Shown: one piece after another, positions 40,735 through 49,851 of the stretch
How positions within the stretch are numbered: the first letter of the stretch is position 1
Layout of the letters: the number at the start of each line of letters is the position of its first letter
From: Alphaproteobacteria bacterium
GTDB taxonomy: Bacteria > Pseudomonadota > Alphaproteobacteria > Bin65
Direction of reading: 5' to 3'
Assembly (NCBI GenBank): GCA_022819985.1
Contig: JAJEGH010000018.1
Span: forward strand, 34,083 to 98,082
DNA length: 64,000 bases
The notes under the pieces: model-generated
What the model was told of the DNA's origin: nothing
Databases searched by the model: none
The model's input: only the letters and a program-made list of their open reading frames with translations
Position numbers and translations under genes: made by a program

Positions 40735-41541
40735 ATGACCGTCCAAGACCGTCCGAACCTCGATGACTTATTCCGCAAGCTGGACCGCTGGCGCCATCTT
40801 CCCGCCTACCGGCTGGAACCGAATCTGGCGCCGTTCTTCGGGCTGTATCTGCGCCATATTCTGAACGAGTGCTTGGAGACGAAACCGGTAACACATCCGA
40901 TAATTATACCGGAATTTCCCTTGCGTTTAGGCACGTTGTACGAAAACTCAGAGGACCTAAAGAAGGCACGCCGACATGCGGGAGAAAATCAATCCGTACA
41001 GGTCGATTATGCTGCATTTTCGAGCGATCTAAAGAAAGTATATTTCATCGAATTGAAGACCGATGAAGGGTCGATCAATAAAGAGCAGAAAAAATATCTA
41101 ATTGATGCAAAGAAGAAAGGATTCGGAAACCTATTGTCCGGAATCCGACAGATATGTACGCAGAAGCAACTTCCATCAAGACAAAAGTATGTTCACCTTA
41201 TTGATAACCTTATGGAAATCGGTCTTATTGAAGCCTCTGAAGATGCGCGAAACGAATTATTTGAGAAAACGTTTCCGAAAGTGGTAAAGGGTTGGGGAGA
41301 GTCTTTCAATCGTGCAGTCCCTGAAATATGCGTGCGAGATATTGAAGATCGGGATATTGAGATCATTTACATTACACCTAGCGGGATTGCTTTAGGGTCT
41401 AAGAACACGGATTTCTTCGAAATCGGTTTCAGAAATGTAATAACGGTCGTTGAGGGGCGCGGCGATCTTGGCCATTTGTTTGCATGTTATCTTGGTGAGT
41501 GGATAGAATCGGCTGGAATTCGGAACCCCCAGCGAACCTGA
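40735..41541 (+). CDS. Hypothetical protein with PD-(D/E)XK-like nuclease motif, low G+C
   Basis: 268 residues. VQVDYAAF followed by YFIELKTDEGSI (Asp near residue 90, ExK near 105) is the order expected in PD-(D/E)XK nucleases. A Lys/Asp-rich central region and ICVRDIEDRDIEIIYITPSG follow. The first 45 codons have the local high G+C, while the rest is clearly A+T-rich, so the gene looks like an import or a fusion. It ends 8 bases before the next nuclease-like gene. I do not recognise the family. Confidence 0.65.
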   Translation: MTVQDRPNLDDLFRKLDRWRHLPAYRLEPNLAPFFGLYLRHILNECLETKPVTHPIIIPEFPLRLGTLYENSEDLKKARRHAGENQSVQVDYAAFSSDLKKVYFIELKTDEGSINKEQKKYLIDAKKKGFGNLLSGIRQICTQKQLPSRQKYVHLIDNLMEIGLIEASEDARNELFEKTFPKVVKGWGESFNRAVPEICVRDIEDRDIEIIYITPSGIALGSKNTDFFEIGFRNVITVVEGRGDLGHLFACYLGEWIESAGIRNPQRT

Positions 41542-41549
41542 ACAGCATC

Positions 41550-43052
41550 GTGACGGTCCAGCCCGCCCTCTCCAAATCCCGCTACATCTCCGGGGCGCAG
41601 TGCCGTTTGCGGCTCTGGTACGATTGTTACGAACGCGACCTGGCGGCGCCGCCGGACGAGGCGCTGCGGGCGGTGTTCGAGACCGGGCACGAGGTCGGGG
41701 AACTGGCGTGCAAGCGCATCCCCGGCGGCCATCTCGTCGCCCACGACCACCGCCATATCCCCGAAGCGCTGGAGGAGACCCGCCGGGTCGTCGCGGCGGG
41801 AAACGCGCCCGCCCTGTTCGAGGCGGCGTTCCGGCATCGCGGGGTCCTGGTCCGCGCCGACATCGTCGAGCGCCTGCCCGGCGGCGGCTGGCGGCTGACC
41901 GAGGTCAAGTCGACGACGCGGCTCAAGGAGCTGTTCGTGCTCGACGCTGCGGTCCAGCTCTGGACCTTGCGCGGCGCCGGCCTCGACGTGCGCGAAGCCT
42001 GCGTGCTCACCCTCGACCGGGACCATGTCTACGACGGCCGCCGGCACGACCTGAACGCGCTGTTCCGGCTGCATTCGGTGACGGAGCGCGCGGAAGCGCT
42101 GCTCGCGGCCGTCGGGGCCGGCGTGCGCGACATGCAGGCGATGCTGGCCGCGCCCGCCGCGCCCGACATCGCGCCCGGCGGCCACTGCTTCGACCCCTAC
42201 CCCTGCCCGTATCATGCACATTGCACGCGCCACATCGCGCCGCCGGATCACGGCATCGACGAACTGCCGGGGCTGAGGAAGGAAGACCGCGACCGGCTCG
42301 AAGCCGAAGGCATCCGGGAAATCCGCGACATTCCGGAGGACTTTCCGCTCGCGCCGCTGCAACGCATCGCGCGCCGCGCCGTCGTCGAGGACCGTCCGGT
42401 CCGGCACGGCGACATCGCAAAGACGCTGGCCCGGCGGTCGCAACCGGTCCGCTATCTCGATTTCGAGACCTTCTCCCCGGCGGTTCCGCGCTTCGCCGGC
42501 ACGCGCCCCTACGATGCGGTCCCTTTCCTGTTCTCGGTGCATACCGAACGCGCAGACGCGCCGCCGGACCACGAAGACTATCTGCACGAGACGGATGACG
42601 ATCCGCGCCCGGCGCTCGCCGAACGGCTGATCGAAGCCCTGGGCTGCCGCGGCAGCATATGCACCTGGTCGGGCTACGAGCGCCGCGTCCTGCGCGGCCT
42701 TGCGGCGGCGCTGCCCGGCCGGGCCGGCGCGCTGCGCGCCATCGAAGCGCGGCTGTTCGACCTGCTGCCCGCGGTGCGCGACACCGTCTACCACCCGGAG
42801 TTCCGCGGCTCCTTCTCGATCAAGACCGTTCTGCCGGCGCTCGTGCCCGGCATGAGCTACGCCGATTTGCCGATCGCCGACGGGCAGGCGGCGGCCCTGG
42901 GCTACGTCCAGGCGCTGGTGGCCGGCGATCCGGAAGAGCGCCGGCGCCTGTTCGATGGCCTGCGCGCCTACTGCGCCCGCGATACGCTCGCGCTGGCCGA
43001 ATTGTGCCGGTCGCCGGCCCTGGCGGACAACAAGGGCTTCGCGACCCGGTAG
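41550..43052 (+). CDS. DUF2779 protein: Cas4/RecB-like nuclease with DEDD exonuclease-like domain
   Basis: 500 residues from GTG 41550. LSKSRYISGAQCRLRLW is the family start. VRADIVERL and LTEVKSTT give the PD-(D/E)XK residues. Cysteines at the N-terminus and in CFDPYPCPYHAHC could bind an iron-sulfur cluster as in Cas4/AddB. The C-terminal half has YLDFETF (DxE) and YCARDTLALAEL, as in DnaQ-type 3'-5' exonucleases. Role in DNA processing or defence is inferred; the upstream PD-(D/E)XK-like gene is only 8 bases away. Confidence 0.83.
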   Translation: MTVQPALSKSRYISGAQCRLRLWYDCYERDLAAPPDEALRAVFETGHEVGELACKRIPGGHLVAHDHRHIPEALEETRRVVAAGNAPALFEAAFRHRGVLVRADIVERLPGGGWRLTEVKSTTRLKELFVLDAAVQLWTLRGAGLDVREACVLTLDRDHVYDGRRHDLNALFRLHSVTERAEALLAAVGAGVRDMQAMLAAPAAPDIAPGGHCFDPYPCPYHAHCTRHIAPPDHGIDELPGLRKEDRDRLEAEGIREIRDIPEDFPLAPLQRIARRAVVEDRPVRHGDIAKTLARRSQPVRYLDFETFSPAVPRFAGTRPYDAVPFLFSVHTERADAPPDHEDYLHETDDDPRPALAERLIEALGCRGSICTWSGYERRVLRGLAAALPGRAGALRAIEARLFDLLPAVRDTVYHPEFRGSFSIKTVLPALVPGMSYADLPIADGQAAALGYVQALVAGDPEERRRLFDGLRAYCARDTLALAELCRSPALADNKGFATR

Positions 43053-43081
43053 GAAACGCCCCTGAAGCGCGCGTTTCTGTC

Positions 43082-43105
43082 CTTCCCCCGCTTCAGCGGG
43101 GGAAG
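43082..43105. terminator. Perfect hairpin after the DUF2779 gene
   Basis: CTTCCCCCGCT-TC-AGCGGGGGAAG, an 11-base stem, 29 bases after the stop. No T run follows, so it may be a dispersed repeat acting as terminator. Confidence 0.55.
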
Positions 43106-43175
43106 TCCCGGAGCGGAGCCGAGGGGATGGGGGTGTCCATCCGCCTGCCGCATCGGCCGGGTTTCGCAGGGAAAT

Positions 43176-43189
43176 CCTCTGAAGAGGGG
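43176..43189. repeat. Second copy of the CCTCTGAAGAGGGG element
   Basis: Same 14-mer as at 10279-10292, in the 203-base gap between two convergent genes. Confidence 0.6.
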
Positions 43190-43255
43190 GAGGAATTGGC
43201 AGGCTGTATCGGCGGGCAGGCAGGCGACCCGGTAAGCACCCCGTTCCGGGCCGCT

Positions 43256-44878
43256 CTACCAGACGCCGATCAGGACGCCCCGCTTCCGGGCGATGCCGAG
43301 CGCCTCCTCGATCTCGCGGTCGGATTTGGTCGTTCGGGTGCGGCGGGTGCGCAGCCAGTGGAACAGGCGTTCGTGCAGCCCGGCGCGGATGCTCTCGTGC
43401 TCCTCGCTCTCGCCGAGATCGACCAGCTCGTCCGGGTCGTTCGCCATGTCGAAGAGCTGCGGCCGGAAGCCCTCGTAGAGGATGTATTTCCAGTTCGCCG
43501 TGCGGATGCAGTACGCCTTGGCCTGGTGGGCGCGCAGGCCGAGCGCCGCGCGGGCGCCGCGATAGGAATAGTCGCATTCCGAGAAGGTGGCGTCGCGCCA
43601 GCTCCCGTTCGGGCCGCCCTTCGGATCGCCGGCTGTGGCCTCGGCAGCCCCGCCGTTGCGCAGCAGCGGCAGGATCGACCGGCCCTCCATCCAGTGGTCC
43701 TGTTCCGCCGGATCGCCGCCCATCGCCTGGTAGAAAGTCGGCAGCAGGTCGATGCATTCGACGAAGCGGTCGTCCTGCGCGCCGCGGGTGGCGTCGGCTG
43801 CCGGGTCGGGGTCGTAGACGATCATCGGCAGGCGCAGGACGCAGTCGTGGAACAACTCCTTCTCGCCCAGCCAGTGATCGCCCAGATAGTCGCCGTGGTC
43901 CGAGGTCAGCACGATCATCGTGTCGTCCATCCGGCCGGCCCGTTCCATCCAGGCGAACAGCCGGCCCAGATGGTCGTCGATCTGCTTGACCAGCCCCATA
44001 TAGGTCGGGATCACCGTCTCCCGCACCTCGTCGCGGCTGAAATTCAGGCTGTCCTCATGCTGCTGGAAGGCGGCGTAGACCGGGTGGCTGGTCTGGCGCT
44101 CGCGTGCGCTGCGCACCGCCGGGAGGATGTCGGCCGGGCCGTACATCGCGTGGTAGGGCGCCGGCGCCAGATAAGGCCAGTGCGGCTTGATGTAGGAGAG
44201 GTGCAGGCACCAGGGCCGCCCGTCGCCGCATTCCTCCATGAAGTCCTGCGCGCGCCGGGTCATGTAGGCGGTCTCGGAATGAACCTCCTCCACCCGCGCC
44301 GGCAGGCCCGCATGGCGCATCTCCCAGCCGCTGACCGCATTGCCGTCGGCGTCGAGCGCGCCGGCGCAATAGTCCTGCCACGGGTTGTCGCCCTCGTAGC
44401 CCTGTTCCCTCAGATAGCGGTTGTAGGCGAAGTCCCTGGCGCCGTAGCCGCCCGGATGCAGGCCGTCGTCGCGGTCGAAGGGCTCGAAACCGGCCTGGGT
44501 CGCGAGCACGCCGTGGGGCGAGGCCTTGTCGATGCCCAGCCGGTCGAGGCCGGGCTGGTCGATCTGCATGTGCGTCTTGCCGGCGAGCGCCACCCGGGCG
44601 CCCAGCGTGCGCAGATGATCGCCCATCGTGCGGATATGGAGCGGCAGCGGCACCCGGTTCCAGTTCGCGCCGTGGGTGACCATGTAGCGGCCGGTGTAGA
44701 AGGACATGCGCGACGGGCCGCAGACCGACGATTGCGTAAACGCGCGGGTGAAGCGCACGCCCTTCGCCGCCAGCGCGTCGATATGCGGCGTCTCGAGCGT
44801 CGGGTGGCCCATGCAGGACAGATAGTCCGCCCGCAACTGGTCGCACATGATGAACAGGACGTTCCGGACTTTGCCCAT
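43256..44878 (-). CDS. Sulfatase-superfamily hydrolase (phosphonate monoester hydrolase-like)
   Basis: 540 residues. NVLFIMCDQLRADYL has the first metal Asp (D13); SSVCGPSRMS holds Cys53, which would be converted to formylglycine (CxPxR); TSDHGDYLGDH gives the second metal site. ANWKYILYEGFRPQLFDMANDPDELVDL near the end is typical of the PMH/arylsulfatase branch. It cleaves sulfate, phosphate or phosphonate esters. No signal peptide, so cytoplasmic. True substrate unknown. Confidence 0.88.
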   Translation of the reverse strand: MGKVRNVLFIMCDQLRADYLSCMGHPTLETPHIDALAAKGVRFTRAFTQSSVCGPSRMSFYTGRYMVTHGANWNRVPLPLHIRTMGDHLRTLGARVALAGKTHMQIDQPGLDRLGIDKASPHGVLATQAGFEPFDRDDGLHPGGYGARDFAYNRYLREQGYEGDNPWQDYCAGALDADGNAVSGWEMRHAGLPARVEEVHSETAYMTRRAQDFMEECGDGRPWCLHLSYIKPHWPYLAPAPYHAMYGPADILPAVRSARERQTSHPVYAAFQQHEDSLNFSRDEVRETVIPTYMGLVKQIDDHLGRLFAWMERAGRMDDTMIVLTSDHGDYLGDHWLGEKELFHDCVLRLPMIVYDPDPAADATRGAQDDRFVECIDLLPTFYQAMGGDPAEQDHWMEGRSILPLLRNGGAAEATAGDPKGGPNGSWRDATFSECDYSYRGARAALGLRAHQAKAYCIRTANWKYILYEGFRPQLFDMANDPDELVDLGESEEHESIRAGLHERLFHWLRTRRTRTTKSDREIEEALGIARKRGVLIGVW

Positions 44879-44954
44879 GAACGGAAAACCGGCTGGTTGG
44901 CGGACGGGATCGACCGGAACCTATAGGCGGCGGCCGCGATACCGGCAAGCCGCA

Positions 44955-45677
44955 CTATTGGCGGTCCAGCTCCGCCATTTTCGTACGGATCGCCCGGAGC
45001 AGGCCGGTCATCGTGCCGCCGTGGCGGCGGTAGGCCGAGGCGAATTCCCGGCGCTGGTTGATCGACATGGACACATTCTCGAACACCATGTCGCGCACCT
45101 TCAGCGTTCCGCCGGACGGACGCATGCGCCATTTCATGTGAAACGGCCGCCCGCTGCGCAGACCCACCATCCTGCTGGTGACGAAAACGCCGTTCCGGTC
45201 CGGTCCGGAGGCGACGATCTCGAATTTGCCCTTTCTGTAGCGCCTCAGCTGCATGGCGTAGACCCTGACGACATACTGCTGGAACAGGTCGAGGAACTGC
45301 GCCCTTTCGTCGGCCGTGGCTCTCGACCAGGCTGCGCGGCCCAGTACGAAACGCGCAATGCGCGGCACGTCGAAATACATGGCAAACAGCGTGCGGAGGT
45401 TCGCTTCCTGCGTGCGGCGGTCGCTCTCGTTGCGCAGTACGGTGAAGACCGATTGCGAAAGGGAACGGATAATCGACTTTCCGTTTTCGACCAGGGCGTG
45501 CGGCGGGTCCGCCGCCCCGGCTGCGCCCGGCGGGAGGGCGCCGGCGATCGCCAGCATGGCGGCGATCGCGGTGCGGCGCAGACGTTGCACACCGGTGCGG
45601 GCTCCCGACGGCCGTATGCCGGCTGCGGAAGGGTTCCCTATCGCGTTCGGGCTGCCGCGGCTGTAGACGGGTTTCAT
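44955..45677 (-). CDS. mlaC: Periplasmic phospholipid-binding protein MlaC
   Basis: 240 residues with a long N-terminal region ending in a signal peptide (AIAAMLAIAGALPPGAAGA, about 36-55). FDVPRIARFVLGRAAWSRA and FLDLFQQYVVRVYAMQLRRY match the MlaC/Ttg2D family. It carries phospholipid between the outer membrane MlaA and the inner membrane. The start overlaps the mlaA stop by 4 bases. Confidence 0.88.
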   Translation of the reverse strand: MKPVYSRGSPNAIGNPSAAGIRPSGARTGVQRLRRTAIAAMLAIAGALPPGAAGAADPPHALVENGKSIIRSLSQSVFTVLRNESDRRTQEANLRTLFAMYFDVPRIARFVLGRAAWSRATADERAQFLDLFQQYVVRVYAMQLRRYRKGKFEIVASGPDRNGVFVTSRMVGLRSGRPFHMKWRMRPSGGTLKVRDMVFENVSMSINQRREFASAYRRHGGTMTGLLRAIRTKMAELDRQ

Positions 45678-46516
45678 CGGGCCTTCGCCGTCATGCGGTT
45701 GTCGTTGCTCCTGCGTTTCGGCGGCGGGTCGCCGGGACCCGCCCCAAGTTCGTCGCCGTCCAGGTCGCCATCGATATCGAGATCGTCATCGCCCGGAACG
45801 GCAGGGGGAAGCCGGCCGTTGTGGATTTCGGCGAGGCGGGCCTGCCAGTAGCTGCTACGCGCGGCGGCGTAGAAATCCAGCGACGTTTTTTTCAGACCGT
45901 CGACGGCTTCGATCAGCCGCTCGCGCTGATCGACGGCATTGATCGCGGTTACGGCGATCCCGACCCACTCCACGTCGTGGGCCGCCAGCACATAGCTGAA
46001 CGGGCTGAAGCCGATATCGATCGCCCGGCCGCCCAGATGGCGCGTCGTTTGCGGCCCGAGAAACGGCACGACGATATACGGGCCGGAACCGACTCCCCAG
46101 GCCGCCAGGGTCTGCCCGAAATCCTCCTTGTGGCCGGGCATTCCGATATTCTTTGCCACGTCGGCGATGCCGCCGATCCCCGCTGTCGTGTTGACGAAGA
46201 ATCTGGTCAGGGTGATCCGGGCGCGCGTGAACTCGCCCTGCAGCAGGTCGTTGACCAGGGTTACCGGCGAATAGAGATTGTCGGCGACGTTCCGGATGCC
46301 GTCCCGGATAGGCTTGGGAAACGTCGTCCGGTAGGTCAGGGCGACCGGCTTGCCGATGGCGTCGTCCAAAGCGACGTTGAATTCGAAGGTTGCGCGATTG
46401 ACCTTCTCGAAAGGGTCGTGAAGGCCGTTGCCGCCATTGACATCGCCCTGGGTCGCGCAGGCGGCCAAGGCCATTGCCGCAGCCGCCGGCAGGCTCCGTC
46501 TTGCTGTTGCGTACAC
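45674..46516 (-). CDS. mlaA: Outer membrane lipid asymmetry lipoprotein MlaA (VacJ)
   Basis: 280 residues from GTG 46516. A lipoprotein signal with lipobox LAAC (Cys about residue 19) follows directly, and AGGGGGG lies 8 bases upstream, both favouring this start. DPFEKVNRATFEFN, NLYSPVTLVNDLLQGEF, and GHKEDFGQTLAAWGVGSGPYIVVPFLGP are classic VacJ segments. The acidic tail DDDLDIDGDLDGDE is unusual. Removes misplaced phospholipid from the outer leaflet together with MlaC. Confidence 0.93.
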   Translation of the reverse strand: MYATARRSLPAAAAMALAACATQGDVNGGNGLHDPFEKVNRATFEFNVALDDAIGKPVALTYRTTFPKPIRDGIRNVADNLYSPVTLVNDLLQGEFTRARITLTRFFVNTTAGIGGIADVAKNIGMPGHKEDFGQTLAAWGVGSGPYIVVPFLGPQTTRHLGGRAIDIGFSPFSYVLAAHDVEWVGIAVTAINAVDQRERLIEAVDGLKKTSLDFYAAARSSYWQARLAEIHNGRLPPAVPGDDDLDIDGDLDGDELGAGPGDPPPKRRSNDNRMTAKAR

Positions 46517-46950
46517 GCAACACCCCCCTGTTACGCCACCGCCGCCGCCATTTTTTCCGCCGGTCTTGCGGTGCGCGCCAATGCTTCCGGTTAGCATACC
46601 GGAAGCCGCTTTGCTACTCCGGAGCGGCGCCGTTCCGGTACCGATCCGCCCCTTTTTGCCGCCGCTTTGCGGCCATTTTCCGGCAGGATTCGCTTTCCGG
46701 TCCGATCGAACCGATTGACCTCGCCCCGACGGCGGCGCCGGCCCTGCGGCCGGTTCGTCGCAGGGGCTTCGCCAAGGGGAATTCGTCACGGGGAATTCGC
46801 CCCGGGGAATCCGTCACAGAGAATCCGTCACAGGGAAATTGCGGCCGGCCGGACCCATGTGCGAAAGCGGGATGCCGGAACCGGCGCCGGAGCCGGGTCT
46901 CCGGGGCCTGGAGAAGGCGGGTGCGAAGGCGGGGCAAGGCAGTCGGGAAA
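46517..46950. other. 434-base gene-free region upstream of mlaA and of a small membrane gene
   Basis: Divergent promoter region. It holds the 14-base repeat array at 46776-46840 and no believable gene. A C-run (46520-46527) is the mlaA ribosome site on the other strand. Confidence 0.6.
46776..46840. repeat. Degenerate 14-base tandem array, 4 to 5 units
   Basis: GGGGAATTCGTCAC (46776-46789), GGGGAATTCGCCCC, GGGGAATCCGTCAC, AGAGAATCCGTCAC and a partial AGGGAAATTG. It is the longest tandem array in the window and the only one with several diverged units, so it is older than the others. Confidence 0.93.
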
Positions 46951-47187
46951 ATGGGCGCAAAGCTGCTGATCGGTATTCTTGTCGGGCTTCTGGCGGTGGC
47001 TGCGGCGGCCTCCTGGCGGACCTGGTCCGGGCTGGACGGCGCGGCCATGACGGGGCACGGCTACATCGCCCTCGCCGCCGGCGTTACGCTCTCCCTGATC
47101 GTCGGCGGCGGCCTGATGGCCCTGGTCTTCTTCAGCGCTCGCAAGGGATATGACGATATCGACGATCCGTCGCAGGACGATCGCTAG
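46951..47187 (+). CDS. Small membrane protein, unknown function
   Basis: 78 residues. Two hydrophobic helices (LLIGILVGLLAVAAAASW near 5-22 and YIALAAGVTLSLIVGGGLMALVFF near 38-61) and an acidic tail YDDIDDPSQDD. ATG 46951 with a weak GGGAAA before it. Not recognised, but the pattern is common in Rhodospirillales-like genomes. The thioesterase follows on the same strand. Confidence 0.65.
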   Translation: MGAKLLIGILVGLLAVAAAASWRTWSGLDGAAMTGHGYIALAAGVTLSLIVGGGLMALVFFSARKGYDDIDDPSQDDR

Positions 47188-47309
47188 CGCAGGGCGCGGG
47201 CGCCGTGGCATCTGATACCCGCCGGCAGACGCCCGGCGGCTCCGGCGCCCCGTCTTCCGCTCACCGTCTCCCGCTCCCCTCTTCCGCCCGCATACCCGGC
47301 ATCCGAACC

Positions 47310-47852
47310 ATGGCAGCACCGGAAACCCTGCGCCCCGCTCCGGCCGACCGGGGCCTCGACCTTCGCGCGAACGAGCGGCTGGTCGTGCAGCGGACCGCTG
47401 TCCGGCCGGAGTGGATCGACTATAACGGCCATATGAACGTGGCCTACTATCTGCTCGCGTTCGATCTGGCGCTGGATGCGCTGTTCGACCGGATCGGTCT
47501 GACCCAGGCCTACCGCCGGAAACACGGCGTTTCGACCTTCGCGCTGGAAGTTCACCTCTGCTACGTCCGGGAAGTCCGGCTGGACGACCCGCTGCGCTTC
47601 GAAGTCCAGATGCTCGATCTGGACGAAAAGCGGTTTCACTTCCTTCTCTTCATGATCGACGACCGGACGGACGATCTCTGCGCCACCGCCGAGTGGATCA
47701 GTGCCCATATGGACATGGCGACCCGCCGGATGGCGCCGTTCCGCCCCGACCTCCTGGCGCCCCTGCAGAAAATCCGGGCGGCCCACAAGGACATGCCCTG
47801 GCCGGATCAGGCCGGACGGAAGATCGGCATCCGCCGCCGCCCCGCCGCCTGA
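47310..47852 (+). CDS. Hotdog-fold acyl-CoA thioesterase (4HBT-like)
   Basis: 180 residues. WIDYNGHMNVAYYLLAFDLALDAL is the hotdog signature, with Asp and Asn-Gly-His of the 4HBT-type active site, then THEVHLCYVREVRLDDPLRFEVQML-like strands. Similar to the thioesterases next to carnitine dehydrogenase. Start ATG 47310; GTG 47205 would add a disordered stretch. The stop is embedded in a tandem repeat. Confidence 0.8.
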   Translation: MAAPETLRPAPADRGLDLRANERLVVQRTAVRPEWIDYNGHMNVAYYLLAFDLALDALFDRIGLTQAYRRKHGVSTFALEVHLCYVREVRLDDPLRFEVQMLDLDEKRFHFLLFMIDDRTDDLCATAEWISAHMDMATRRMAPFRPDLLAPLQKIRAAHKDMPWPDQAGRKIGIRRRPAA

Positions 47853-47886
47853 CCTGCCTGCCTGACCTGCCTGCCTGACCTGCCTG
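47851..47886. repeat. 13-base tandem repeat starting in the thioesterase stop codon
   Basis: GACCTGCCTGCCT at 47851-47863 and 47864-47876, plus 10 bases of a third. The stop codon TGA is repeated with each unit. Confidence 0.93.
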
Positions 47887-47973
47887 TGTGCCGGTCCGCC
47901 CGCCGTCCGTCCCGCGGGGCTTTCCGGCGCATGGCGGTTGGCACCGCCGCGGCCGACATGCGATACCGCACCG

Positions 47974-49851
47974 ATGGCCGCGAACCGGAGCGACAGGAAC
48001 GGCCGGAGGGAACCCGCCGGCGACGGCACCCCCGGCGATGGCACCCCGGGCGATGGCACCCCGGGCAGCGACTCCCGGCGACGGCGCCTCCGCGCGGTCG
48101 TCGCCGGCGAGACGCGGTCCCATCTGCGCCTTCTGGCCCGGGCGATCCGCGGCGAGGAAATGCGGATCGCCCTGCTCGCCCTCCTGGTCGGCGCCCTGGC
48201 CGGTCACGCCGCGGTCGGCTTCCGGCTGCTGATCGGCTGGATCCAGTTCCTGTTCTACGGCGAAGCCGCCGAGAAACTCTATTCGACGGCGCTCGGCCTG
48301 CCCTGGTGGCAGGTGCTTCTGGCGCCGGCGGCCTGCGGCCTGCTGGTCGGACTGTTTCTTCGCTATCTCATGCCGGCCGGCCGGCCCCAGGGCGTGGCCG
48401 ATGTGATCGAGAGCGCGGCCCTGCACGAGGGGCGCATGTCGCTGCGCCATGTCGCGCTGGCCTCGATCGCGAACGCGGCGTCGATCGGCGGCGGCGCTTC
48501 GGTCGGCCGGGAAGGGCCGGTCGTCCTGCTGGGCGCGGGCCTGGCGTCGGCGATCGGCCGGCGGCTCGGCCTCGGCCGCGGCGCCATGCTGACCCTGCTG
48601 GGATGCGGCGTGGCGGCGGCCGTGGCGGCGTCGTTCAACGCGCCGCTCGCCGGCGCCCTGTTCGCGCTCGAGGTCGTCGTCGGCCACTACCGGCTGACCG
48701 CGTTCGCCCCCGTCGTCATGGCGTCGGTCACCGGCACCATCGTTTCCCGCATCCATTTCGGCGATTTTCCGGCCTTCATCAAGCCGGACTACACCATCGT
48801 TTCCTTCTGGGAATTTCCGGCCTTTGCCCTGCTGGGCGTCACGGCCGCCGTCGCCGCCGTCGCCATGATGGGGGCCATCATCGCCGTGAGTTTCGGCGCC
48901 CGGCACAGCCGGCTGCCCGTGTGGGTCCGCCCCGCTTTCGCCGGCCTGGCGGTCGGCGCCATCGCGCTGCTGTTTCCCCAGGTGCTGGGCGTCGGCTACG
49001 AAGCGACGGACCGGGCCCTGAACGGAGAATTCGGGCTCTGGCTGCTCTTCGGCATCATCGTGGCGAAGATCGCGGCAACCGGCCTGTCGATCGGCGGCGG
49101 CTTCGGCGGCGGCGTTTTCAGCCCGTCGCTGATGCTCGGCGCCATGGTCGGCGCCGCCTTCGGCACCGTGGCGGCTTCGATTTTCCCCGAGCTGGCCTCC
49201 GACCGCGGCGCCTATGCCCTGGTCGGCATGGGCGCGGTCTCCGGCGCGGTGCTGGGCGCGCCGATCTCGACCATCCTGATCATTTTCGAACTCACCGGCG
49301 ACTACAAGGTCACGCTCGGCGTGATGTTTGCCGTCGTCATCGCCTCCACGATCACGCGGGCGGTGTTCCGGCAGTCCTTCTTCCACTGGCAGCTCGAGCA
49401 GCGCGGCGTTGCGGCCGTGCTGGATCATGCCGGGTTGCTGATCCGGCGAACCACGATGGCCGATCTGGCGCACACGGCGGTTCCGGCCATGAACGCCGCC
49501 TGTTCGGTGGCCGATGCCCGGACCATGCTGATCGAGGTTCCGGACCGGCCGGTCTATGTGGTGGACGATGGCGGGCGGCTGCGCGGCTGGGTCGGCCTGC
49601 CGGAATTGTTCGCCTACGGTTTCGACGCGGCGCCCCGGGCCGGCGAATCGGTCGAGAATGTCATCCATAGTCCGCCGTTCCTGCTCGAATCCGACAATGT
49701 CGAAGAGGCCATGCAGGTATTCTCGCGCACGGCGGAAACGATCCTGCCGGTCGTCGACAATCCGGACGACAGGATCCTGCGCGGCGAAGTCCGGCAGCGC
49801 GACGTGATGGTCGCCTATCGCGACGCCCACGAGGCGGCGCGCGAGACCTGA
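47974..49851 (+). CDS. ClC-type chloride channel/transporter with C-terminal CBS pair
   Basis: 625 residues. Ten or more hydrophobic segments; GREGPVVLLGAG (gating Glu), FNAPLAGALFALE, and GGGFGGGVFSPSL are the ion-path motifs. Residues about 480-620 are two CBS domains that regulate channel gating. The N-terminus carries GDGTP repeated by a 15-base array. ATG 47974 chosen; TTG 47938 is in frame. The inner membrane protein exchanges chloride for protons or conducts chloride. Confidence 0.92.
   Translation: MAANRSDRNGRREPAGDGTPGDGTPGDGTPGSDSRRRRLRAVVAGETRSHLRLLARAIRGEEMRIALLALLVGALAGHAAVGFRLLIGWIQFLFYGEAAEKLYSTALGLPWWQVLLAPAACGLLVGLFLRYLMPAGRPQGVADVIESAALHEGRMSLRHVALASIANAASIGGGASVGREGPVVLLGAGLASAIGRRLGLGRGAMLTLLGCGVAAAVAASFNAPLAGALFALEVVVGHYRLTAFAPVVMASVTGTIVSRIHFGDFPAFIKPDYTIVSFWEFPAFALLGVTAAVAAVAMMGAIIAVSFGARHSRLPVWVRPAFAGLAVGAIALLFPQVLGVGYEATDRALNGEFGLWLLFGIIVAKIAATGLSIGGGFGGGVFSPSLMLGAMVGAAFGTVAASIFPELASDRGAYALVGMGAVSGAVLGAPISTILIIFELTGDYKVTLGVMFAVVIASTITRAVFRQSFFHWQLEQRGVAAVLDHAGLLIRRTTMADLAHTAVPAMNAACSVADARTMLIEVPDRPVYVVDDGGRLRGWVGLPELFAYGFDAAPRAGESVENVIHSPPFLLESDNVEEAMQVFSRTAETILPVVDNPDDRILRGEVRQRDVMVAYRDAHEAARET
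48021..48065. repeat. 15-base tandem array encoding GDGTP in the ClC N-terminus
   Basis: CGACGGCACCCCCGG then CGATGGCACCCCGGG twice exactly. Each unit encodes one GDGTP. Confidence 0.95.
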
